NCBI GenBank assembly: GCA_900320235.1
Contig: ONRO01000127.1
Span: forward strand, 1-6,618
From: an uncultured Eubacteriales bacterium
GTDB taxonomy: Bacteria; Bacillota; Clostridia; Oscillospirales; Acutalibacteraceae
DNA: 6,618 bases
Reading direction: 5' to 3'
A program made the position numbers and the translations under genes. Below the pieces are notes generated by a model. The model searched no databases, was not told where the DNA came from, and saw nothing but the letters and a program-made list of their open reading frames with translations. Positions 1-5,113 of the stretch are shown piece after piece (position 1 is the first letter of the stretch; each line of letters begins with the position of its first letter).

Positions 1-296
1 AAATAAGCTTGATAAATCTGAACACCCACACACAAAACTGACTGATGTCTGAAAACAAGAAAAGCATAACAACTCCGCCTACGCTCACATGAAGCTGATC
101 TCGCTATATCTCCTGATTCAGAAGTTCAATCTTCCCGGGCGACCAAACTTACAAGATTTTCAGCGTAACCAAATTGCCCACGCTCACACAAAACTGTCAG
201 TCGATTAATAATTTGAAAACGCAGCTGCCATACCTCATTTATACTCCCATGCTTTTTCAGTACTACTATTCTCTTTGAGCAATTCTGATCCTTCCT
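1..296. other. Stretch without a recognisable gene
   Basis: I see no gene here. All plus-strand frames are broken by stops. A 16-codon open stretch enters from the left edge and stops at 50-52, too short to identify. On the minus strand the frames are also interrupted every 10-30 codons. The stretch does contain diverged repeats of a unit that reads on the minus strand as TGTGAGCGT(A/G)GGC followed by a T/G-rich segment ending in GCT. This looks like decayed repetitive or intergenic DNA rather than coding sequence. Confidence 0.5.
29..196. repeat. Pair of short direct repeats, diverged unit
   Basis: The 12-mer CACACAAAACTG occurs exactly at 29-40 and 185-196, 156 bp apart. Both copies are followed by an alternating ACTG/CAGT stretch and then TGAAAAC (50-56 and 214-220). 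The 8-mer CGCTCACA also occurs at 82-89 and 181-188. These are probably remnants of a repeated intergenic unit. Irregular spacing and lack of uniform spacers argue against a CRISPR array. Confidence 0.4.
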
Positions 297-315
297 TTGC
301 TGCTTGCGGCAGCAA
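297..315. repeat. Hairpin, 7-bp stem
   Basis: TTGCTGC (297-303) pairs perfectly with GCAGCAA (309-315) around the 5-nt loop TTGCG. No T-tract follows on either strand, so it is not a convincing terminator. It lies at the edge of the structured, GC-rich region. Confidence 0.45.
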
Positions 316-361
316 GCCCATTACTCCATAACCCATACAAGGGGACGCCCTCTTTCCCATC

Positions 362-392
362 TTCAAAAACAGTCCACTTGACTGTTTTTGAA
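362..392. repeat. Perfect 13-bp hairpin
   Basis: TTCAAAAACAGTC (362-374) pairs without mismatch with GACTGTTTTTGAA (380-392) around the 5-nt loop CACTT. The inner GC-containing stem (CAGTC/GACTG) is flanked by an A-tract and a T-tract, so on either strand it could act as a weak bidirectional intrinsic terminator. No gene adjoins it closely on either side, so the role is uncertain. It may instead be part of a larger repeated element. Confidence 0.55.
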
Positions 393-487
393 TTCACCCC
401 TTGCCGAGGGATTGCAGTCAGAGGATTTCGCCGTACCCCAAGGGCACTTCCTTCGGGCGACTACGGTCGGCGACCGGGGGCGCTTGG

Positions 488-600
488 TCTCGCCTGCCGG
501 TTCGGTCGGTGCTGCTGCTTCGTAGCGGTGTTCACTGAACACCCGCCCCCCACTGGCCCCCCCGCAGTCTTTGTAAAGGCTGGCGAAACTTTTATAAATC
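488..600. repeat. GC-rich structured repeat, copy 1
   Basis: Positions 488-516 match 4532-4560 over 29 bases with three transitions. Similarity continues with small gaps through 542/4583, then more loosely to the shared ACTTTT(A/T)T region. The copy contains two adjacent hairpins: 514-518 with 522-526 (GCTGC/GTAGC, loop TTC), and 527-533 with 537-543 (GGTGTTC/GAACACC, loop ACT). Base composition is far more GC-rich than the neighbouring genes, with long C runs at 545-563. Upstream, 431-476 adds further stems, including CCGTA/TACGG and a C(TTCG)G loop at 451-456. The reading frame is not kept open between the two copies, so it is probably non-coding. Confidence 0.65.
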
Positions 601-640
601 GTCTACCAATTCAGCAGCTCTGAAAGGCTAGTGAAACTTT
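575..640. repeat. 18-nt direct repeat
   Basis: AAAGGCTGGCGAAACTTT (575-592) recurs as AAAGGCTAGTGAAACTTT (623-640), with two transitions and 48 bp between start points. Each is followed by an AT-rich run containing ATCG. The pair marks the right end of the GC-rich block, just before the promoter of the next gene. Function unknown. Confidence 0.5.
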
Positions 641-667
641 ATCGTTTTTCCTATTTTTCTTCAGATA

Positions 668-696
668 TTCACATTATCCGGTTTTTGTCATATTAT
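668..696 (+). promoter_or_regulatory. Putative sigma-A promoter for the 67-aa gene
   Basis: TTCACA (668-673, five of six matches to the -35 consensus) is separated by 17 bp from TATTAT (691-696, five of six matches to the -10 consensus). Transcription would start near 703, giving a leader of about 35 nt before the start codon at 738. There is no room for a riboswitch. Confidence 0.5.
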
Positions 697-737
697 GTAT
701 CAGATACTTACTCGACTAATATTAAGGATGATGATAA

Positions 738-941
738 ATGAATCCCTGTGAACTTACTGCATCTGTAACCGCTATTGCAAATATGATCGCCTGCCGCCTT
801 GACGATAATGAACTTTCCTTAATTTCTTCAGTTCTCGTTCAACTTGGTGATACTCTTGCTGTTATTGCCGCTCAGAGATCTCTTTTCTGTAATAATGACA
901 CAATGACTGAAAATTCAAATACTTCTGACCATAAACAATAA
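738..941 (+). CDS. Small DUF6774-like protein of unknown function
   Basis: Encodes 67 aa. The first 48 residues (MNPCELTASVTAIA, then LDDNELSLISSVLVQLGDTLAVIAAQ) resemble, from memory, the short Firmicutes family DUF6774. That family keeps a Cys near the start, a central D/E-L motif and a C-terminal LGDTLATIAAQ-like helix. The two halves look like amphipathic or hydrophobic helices. There is no signal peptide, and the last 18 residues are polar (N/S/T/D/K) and probably disordered. The start is supported by AAGGA at 724-728, nine bases before the ATG, and by the promoter at 668-696. The next gene begins 90 bp downstream with its own promoter. No terminator separates them, so read-through into the cyclase gene is possible. 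No biochemical function is known to me. Confidence 0.7.
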   Translation: MNPCELTASVTAIANMIACRLDDNELSLISSVLVQLGDTLAVIAAQRSLFCNNDTMTENSNTSDHKQ

Positions 942-960
942 AGAATTACATTTATTTCTA

Positions 961-988
961 TTGATTTATCCTAAAAATATGGTATAAT
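961..988 (+). promoter_or_regulatory. Strong extended -10 promoter for the GGDEF gene
   Basis: TTGATT (961-966) and a perfect TATAAT (983-988) are 16 bp apart. The -10 is preceded by TGG (980-982), giving the extended -10 form TGnTATAAT. The predicted transcription start is near 995, leaving a leader of about 37 nt to the ATG at 1032. That is too short for a c-di-GMP riboswitch. Confidence 0.7.
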
Positions 989-1031
989 GTTTTGAAGAAG
1001 CAACTAATTATGCTGCACAAGGGGGAATTGT

Positions 1032-4000
1032 ATGGATTTTAAAATGTACGTTCAGAGCGTTGTTGCCTCTTATGTCGAAAAGCAAAACAAAAATGTTATA
1101 TTTATCAAGCACTATAATACTTTGGATATTACTAAAAGTGAGATTCTCGCTGATGTTGAGGAAACCGGTGATAAGGTTTTCCTTTATCATGAATATGCTA
1201 TGCATGAAATGCATAGTACCTTTGCCCCTTTCCTGCAGTGGATCCGGAAATGCTATAATACATATTATAAGTCTTCTATGTCTGTTGAGGATTTTCTTAA
1301 AAACTGCCACGTTTATTCAATGCATATCGAACCACTCGCTGGTTTTATCCTTAATAATAAATGTACCAGAAAAGAAGATATCCTTCACTTTGAAATCCAA
1401 TATGAAACTATCAGAATGGTTCAGGATATTGTCGGTATTCTTGAGTATATCTCAAGAGAACATCATCTTATCATGATACTTTCTAAATTTCATCTTGCTC
1501 CGTTCAGTACTATTAAACTCTTTCGTTCCATTATTCAACAATCTATTCATATCCATGCCATACTTATGTATAACGATGAATTCAATATCGCTGAATATAA
1601 GAAATATGTATGGGATGACCTTCTTCAGGCTGCTGATGATCAGAATCTCCAGCTCGAATGGGGCAGTCTTGACAGCGAAAGAACTATGGACGTTCAGGAT
1701 GAATTCTGGTTCGATAAGACTAATAAGGATGAATATATCATTAAACTTAATAATATGTATCAGACCTTCTCTCTGGAAGATGCTTATTATTATATAAGCA
1801 ATATTATGAACCGTATTGATGAAAAAACGATCTGGCTGAAAAAAGAAGAACATATCGCTCTGCTTCAGCTTGCTGCTAATATACATATGAATCTCAAACA
1901 GGTCGATCATGCTCTTGTTCTTTGTGATAAAATGTCTGATTTGAGATGTAATCAGATAGATAATCTCTATCTTCGTTATATGTATTTCTACACTTATGCA
2001 AGGGCAAGAATGATAATATCTCAGATCAGACCTGTCGAACAGTATTGCAGGGAATGTGTCAGAATTGCTGAAAAAATGAATGACAGTTTTCTTGCCTGTA
2101 AGGCGGAAATTCTCCTCTGGTCTGCTTACTGCGGTATCGGAAAGAATATCTTTGAATATGATTTCAGCTTTAAAATCGATACCGATATCGTCGATAAAGC
2201 CAAGGAATTCGGTTTTATTAATTTTCTTGCATATCTTTATGTCTTCGGTTTTGAAAATGATGAGGAAACTGTTGAAGCTATCGCTAAAGGTCAGAAAAAG
2301 CCTTATTATTTTGAACTTGGCATTCAGATCGGAACAATGCTTGAAAATGACAATTTCCTGATGAACGCTTATATGAAAAATATTATGCTGTATTCCCGGG
2401 CAGGGCATCATCATTATGTACATGAAATGTACAAAAAAAGGCTTGCCGTTCTCAAACGTCCGAACCCTCTGAGAGAATCACATATGCTCGCCGGTCTTGG
2501 TTATAACAGTATTATTCTGGAAGATTTTGAAAAAGCTCATGAATATCTGACTCAGAGTGTTCTGAACCTGACAGAACTTGAAATGCCTGATGATGTTATG
2601 AATTCTCTCTATAACCTTGCAATGAATTACTTCGTTTCGGAGGATTATCAGAATACTATTTCCATTATTGAACTTATCATTAAAATACTGAAGGAAATGG
2701 GATACAGATCAATCGGTGCATGCAGTACAACCAAGCTTTTCAGCATAATTGCCGCAAGCTGTTATTATCAGAAAGAATATTATAACTGCTATTATTTTCT
2801 CAGCAAATTAGAGGTTATCGTCGGTCATATGCTCAAGGTGCTTCAGGAAAGTAATGACGGTATCTGGGATGAGGATCTTCTGCTTTATCATCTTGTTAAA
2901 GCAATGCTTAATAATTACGAAAATAAATTCGATCTCTGCCAGGAGGAACTGGATCTGGCAAGGGCTGCGATGGAAAGAGCTTCCGGAACAAGATTCTTTG
3001 CTGTTCCTATCTTTTCAATTGAACAGGCTACCCTCTATCTTAAACAGGGTCTGAAAGACAAAGCAGAAGAAATTATTGCCGAGGGTGTAAGATTCTGTGA
3101 TCAGGAAGGTCTTTTACGAAAAAAACAGCGCCTGCTTTACTTTATTGAACACGGTGAACGTCTTAGTGATCCTATCATTAATACCGATTCTAAGCTGCCT
3201 GTTGCTCATATCCTCCAGATTGCAAGACAGGCAGGTAATCAGATCAAGCTTTCCAAACGTGAAAAAGATATCAAATTCCTTACCGTTCTCCAGGAAGCTA
3301 TCAGCCGTGAAAATATGAGTGTTGATGATCTTTATCTCAATACTTCTGCTGTAATCAAAAACAGCTATCACCTTGATGATATTATCATTCTTCGCAAAAA
3401 GGATGATAAACACGAGCTTATGTATGACGGAGAAAAACCTCCGATTTCTGATGAAGAATTTGATAATATTTTTAATTTCTTCCTCACCTACCGTCATGCT
3501 TTTCTTACTAATCGTGTTGACAAGAATTTCACTCAGTTCCTTCCTGTTATGAAACCATTCAATGATCATCATATCATGACTATGATCGGTATTCCTATCA
3601 TGGAACAGTCAGGCACTAAAACTGTATTTATCGGTATAGTCAAAATCAAAAGAAGATCTGTCGGAAGCCGTTCTCTTCTTGCAGGAAATGATCTGATGAT
3701 ACTGAAATTCGCCTTTAGTCAGTTCTGTGAAATGATGAGAAGAATCGACAGCCGACTTATGATCGAACAGATGAACCATCAGCTTGAACAGTCTGCTATT
3801 ACTGACCATCTGACCGGTATCACTAACCGTAACGGCTTCAGCAGACAGGCTGAAATAATCTGCTCACAAAGCTCTAATATCAATAATGTTCTTCTTTATC
3901 TTGATCTTGATAACTTCAAGTATTATAATGATACCTTCGGTCACGAGGTAGGTGATCTTGTTCTTGTTAGCTTTGCTGAGATTTTTAAAAGAATGACTCA

Positions 4001-4331
4001 GGGTAAGGGTCTGGCTGTCAGATACGGCGGTGATGAATTCATTATTCTGTTGTATGACAAAACTGAACAGGACGGCGCTGAGTTCGCTGAGCATATCTAT
4101 CATGAAATCAGAGATGGCTTTGTTGACAGGATCAGAATAAAGCTCGACAAGGATATTGATATCCCTGACGATAAGAAAATCTCCTGCTCTATCGGTATTA
4201 CCAGCTTTAAGGGCGGTTCAAAAGAAGAATTTGAGCTTGCGCTCAACCGGGCTGACCAGATGCTTTATTATGTCAAAAGACATGGAAAATCACATTATAA
4301 GCTTTTTGACATCAATGATATTTCTGAATAA
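1032..4331 (+). CDS. Large multidomain diguanylate cyclase (degenerate STAND/AAA-like, TPR-like, GAF-like, GGDEF)
   Basis: Encodes 1099 aa, cytoplasmic, with no signal peptide or membrane segment seen. AAGGGGG (1019-1025) lies six bases before the ATG. Layout: residues 1 to about 230 resemble the post-P-loop part of an AAA_16/STAND ATPase. The stretch HHLIMILSKFHLAPFST (144-160) matches the Walker B strand and following helix, but SK replaces the acidic pair and no Walker A (GxxxxGK) exists. Residues about 263-700 are helical with TPR-like units (clearest at 486-600). About 745-905 is GAF-like, and 893-921 is a helical linker. The GGDEF domain spans 922-1099, with DHLTGITNRNGF (925-936), DLDNFK (958-963), ND (966-967), GHEVGD (970-975), RYGGDEF (997-1003) and a C-terminal ADQMLYYVKRHGKSHY. 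The catalytic residues are intact, so it should make c-di-GMP from two GTP. The RxxD inhibitory site is absent. Its input signal is unknown. It ends at the terminator at 4344-4390. Confidence 0.9.
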   Translation: MDFKMYVQSVVASYVEKQNKNVIFIKHYNTLDITKSEILADVEETGDKVFLYHEYAMHEMHSTFAPFLQWIRKCYNTYYKSSMSVEDFLKNCHVYSMHIEPLAGFILNNKCTRKEDILHFEIQYETIRMVQDIVGILEYISREHHLIMILSKFHLAPFSTIKLFRSIIQQSIHIHAILMYNDEFNIAEYKKYVWDDLLQAADDQNLQLEWGSLDSERTMDVQDEFWFDKTNKDEYIIKLNNMYQTFSLEDAYYYISNIMNRIDEKTIWLKKEEHIALLQLAANIHMNLKQVDHALVLCDKMSDLRCNQIDNLYLRYMYFYTYARARMIISQIRPVEQYCRECVRIAEKMNDSFLACKAEILLWSAYCGIGKNIFEYDFSFKIDTDIVDKAKEFGFINFLAYLYVFGFENDEETVEAIAKGQKKPYYFELGIQIGTMLENDNFLMNAYMKNIMLYSRAGHHHYVHEMYKKRLAVLKRPNPLRESHMLAGLGYNSIILEDFEKAHEYLTQSVLNLTELEMPDDVMNSLYNLAMNYFVSEDYQNTISIIELIIKILKEMGYRSIGACSTTKLFSIIAASCYYQKEYYNCYYFLSKLEVIVGHMLKVLQESNDGIWDEDLLLYHLVKAMLNNYENKFDLCQEELDLARAAMERASGTRFFAVPIFSIEQATLYLKQGLKDKAEEIIAEGVRFCDQEGLLRKKQRLLYFIEHGERLSDPIINTDSKLPVAHILQIARQAGNQIKLSKREKDIKFLTVLQEAISRENMSVDDLYLNTSAVIKNSYHLDDIIILRKKDDKHELMYDGEKPPISDEEFDNIFNFFLTYRHAFLTNRVDKNFTQFLPVMKPFNDHHIMTMIGIPIMEQSGTKTVFIGIVKIKRRSVGSRSLLAGNDLMILKFAFSQFCEMMRRIDSRLMIEQMNHQLEQSAITDHLTGITNRNGFSRQAEIICSQSSNINNVLLYLDLDNFKYYNDTFGHEVGDLVLVSFAEIFKRMTQGKGLAVRYGGDEFIILLYDKTEQDGAEFAEHIYHEIRDGFVDRIRIKLDKDIDIPDDKKISCSIGITSFKGGSKEEFELALNRADQMLYYVKRHGKSHYKLFDINDISE

Positions 4332-4343
4332 AAATCAAATAGT

Positions 4344-4390
4344 TACAGACACGCATTCTGACGGAACAGTTTGCGTGTCTGTATTTTTTT
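4344..4390 (+). terminator. Intrinsic terminator of the GGDEF gene
   Basis: TACAGACACGCA (4344-4355) pairs perfectly with TGCGTGTCTGTA (4372-4383), a 12-bp stem, followed by seven T residues (4384-4390). The 16-nt loop may add a few internal pairs. It begins 13 bp after the cyclase stop codon. The minus strand has no T-tract on the far side, so it acts on the plus strand only. Confidence 0.9.
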
Positions 4391-4393
4391 ACA

Positions 4394-4442
4394 CAGTGTT
4401 TTTTCCCCACAAAAAAACACTGCCCCGGTCGGAGCAGTGTTT
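4394..4442 (-). terminator. Intrinsic terminator of the minus-strand operon, with overlapping alternative hairpin
   Basis: Read on the minus strand, AAACACTGC (from 4442-4434) pairs with GCAGTGTTT (from 4423-4415) around a 10-nt loop and runs into four more T residues. This is a classical intrinsic terminator for the ior/paaK/ACT operon, about 200 bp past the last stop codon. The arm at 4412-4422 can alternatively pair over 11 bp with 4394-4404 (CAGTGTTTTTT). The two hairpins are mutually exclusive. Confidence 0.8.
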
Positions 4443-4455
4443 CGGCTTTTATACT

Positions 4456-4641
4456 AATATTCAATTAAACAGGATGCATGAGAAACCGGTGACTTTCAGT
4501 CCGTCCCCGAACCCCCACCAAAGGCTCAGGATCTCACCTGCCGGCTCGGTCGGTACTGCTTTGCAGCGGTATCCACCGGACACACTTATCCTCTGGAAAG
4601 GCCCCTGTAAAACTTTTTTATTTATCAATTAATTGAATATT
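4456..4641. repeat. 186-bp segment bounded by perfect 13-bp inverted repeats
   Basis: AATATTCAATTAA (4456-4468) and its exact reverse complement TTAATTGAATATT (4629-4641) enclose a GC-richer core that includes copy 2 of the structured repeat. The right arm ends just before the stop codon of the ACT-domain gene. No target-site duplication is evident (flanks TACT and GGAA), and no coding capacity is seen. Candidates are a miniature non-autonomous element, a folded 3' untranslated region, or a dispersed repeat. A chance match between AT-rich arms cannot be excluded. Confidence 0.45.
4532..4583. repeat. GC-rich structured repeat, copy 2
   Basis: This is a diverged direct repeat of the block starting at 488, with 26 of 29 bases identical over 4532-4560 and gapped similarity beyond. 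Both hairpins of copy 1 are retained: 4556-4559 with 4563-4566 (CTGC/GCAG, loop TTT), and 4569-4574 with 4578-4583 (loop ACC, one A-C mismatch). In the second hairpin the pair T532-A538 of copy 1 has become C4573-G4579, a compensating change. In the first, a G-T pair has become G-C. Function unknown. Confidence 0.65.
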
Positions 4642-4645
4642 GGAA

Positions 4646-5077
4646 TTACATATTTGCAATATCTTTTTCTTCAAGAAGCGTAACACCGTTTTCTGTAAGA
4701 ACTCTCTCAGCTTCTTCATTATCAGCTACTCTCAGAACAACTGATGCATTTTTCTTTGACACGGTTATGAATGCATACATATAATCGACATTTATATTAT
4801 TATTTGCAAGTATTCTTACAACCTTTGCAAGCGAACCGGGAACATCAGGCATTGATACACCAACAACTTCGGTTATCGATACAAAACATCCGGAGGACTC
4901 AAGTGCTTCCTTTGCTTTTTCGGGTTCAGTCACTATCAGACGGAATATTCCGAAATCCTGTGTATCTGCTACGCTCATTGCACGGATATCAACTCCTGCC
5001 TGTGCAATTGAGCTTGTGATAAGGTCAAGCTTGCCTTTGGTGTTTTCTGCAAAAATAGATATTTGTCTTACTGCCAT
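4646..5077 (-). CDS. Tandem ACT-domain protein, probable aromatic amino acid sensor
   Basis: Encodes 143 aa, predicted soluble. Residues 4-70 form one ACT domain, with first strand RQISIFAENTKGKL and then DFGIFRLIV. Residues 71-140 form a second, with VVGVSMPDVPGSLAKVVRIL (70-90), NINVDYMYAF and NASVVLRV. The P-G-S-L loop after the first strand of the second domain is the usual ligand-binding signature of ACT folds. There is no attached enzyme domain. Such free-standing double-ACT proteins usually bind amino acids and often lie beside indolepyruvate oxidoreductase and phenylacetate-CoA ligase genes, as here. A role in sensing aromatic amino acids is inferred. AAGGAGG (5085-5091) lies seven bases before the ATG. 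It is 36 bp after the ligase gene and co-transcribed with it. Confidence 0.88.
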   Translation of the reverse strand: MAVRQISIFAENTKGKLDLITSSIAQAGVDIRAMSVADTQDFGIFRLIVTEPEKAKEALESSGCFVSITEVVGVSMPDVPGSLAKVVRILANNNINVDYMYAFITVSKKNASVVLRVADNEEAERVLTENGVTLLEEKDIANM

Positions 5078-5084
5078 GATTTAG

Positions 5085-5091
5085 CCTCCTT
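5085..5091 (-). promoter_or_regulatory. Ribosome binding site of the ACT-domain gene
   Basis: AAGGAGG on the minus strand, a near-perfect Shine-Dalgarno match, sits seven bases before the ATG at 5077. It is clearly stronger than the site of the ligase gene upstream, suggesting relatively high translation of the ACT protein within the operon. Confidence 0.8.
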
Positions 5092-5113
5092 ATTATTTTT
5101 TATCTGCTTTTAA

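Larger units (their letters stand above)
266..460 (-). other. Start-less protein-like open frame (possible gene remnant)
   Basis: On the minus strand a frame is open for 64 codons between stops at 461-463 and 266-268. It has no ATG and no GTG or TTG with a usable ribosome binding site. The translation is not low-complexity and includes segments such as AIPRQGVNSKTV, WTVFEDGKEGVPLYG and SSKGRIRIAQRE. An overlapping frame on the same strand continues with a protein-like tail ending EKAWEYK at about 234. This could be a decayed gene fragment, a translated view of a dispersed repeat, or chance. I do not recognise a family. It overlaps two hairpins, which favours a non-coding repeat. Confidence 0.2.

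Noticed and set aside
29..196. CRISPR-like array at the left edge
   Set aside because: The repeats are few, diverged and irregularly spaced, and no cas gene is present.
297..623. 108-codon plus-strand open frame beginning with TTG
   Set aside because: It has no ribosome binding site, lies in hairpin-rich GC-rich DNA, gives a Cys/Pro/Arg-rich translation with C-run artefacts, and its frame is not preserved in the homologous block at 4532-4583.
988..1031. c-di-GMP riboswitch ahead of the GGDEF gene
   Set aside because: The predicted leader is only about 37 nt and shows no GEMM-like motif.
1452..2423. 323-codon minus-strand open frame inside the cyclase gene
   Set aside because: It is antisense to the cyclase gene, whose frame is open for 1099 codons with family motifs at its C-terminus and a good promoter and ribosome site. 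The translation is rich in I/F/H/K with no recognisable motif.
4156..4632. 158-codon plus-strand open frame
   Set aside because: It is an alternative frame of the conserved GGDEF C-terminus that runs on through two terminators and the GC-rich repeat. It has no plausible translation start.
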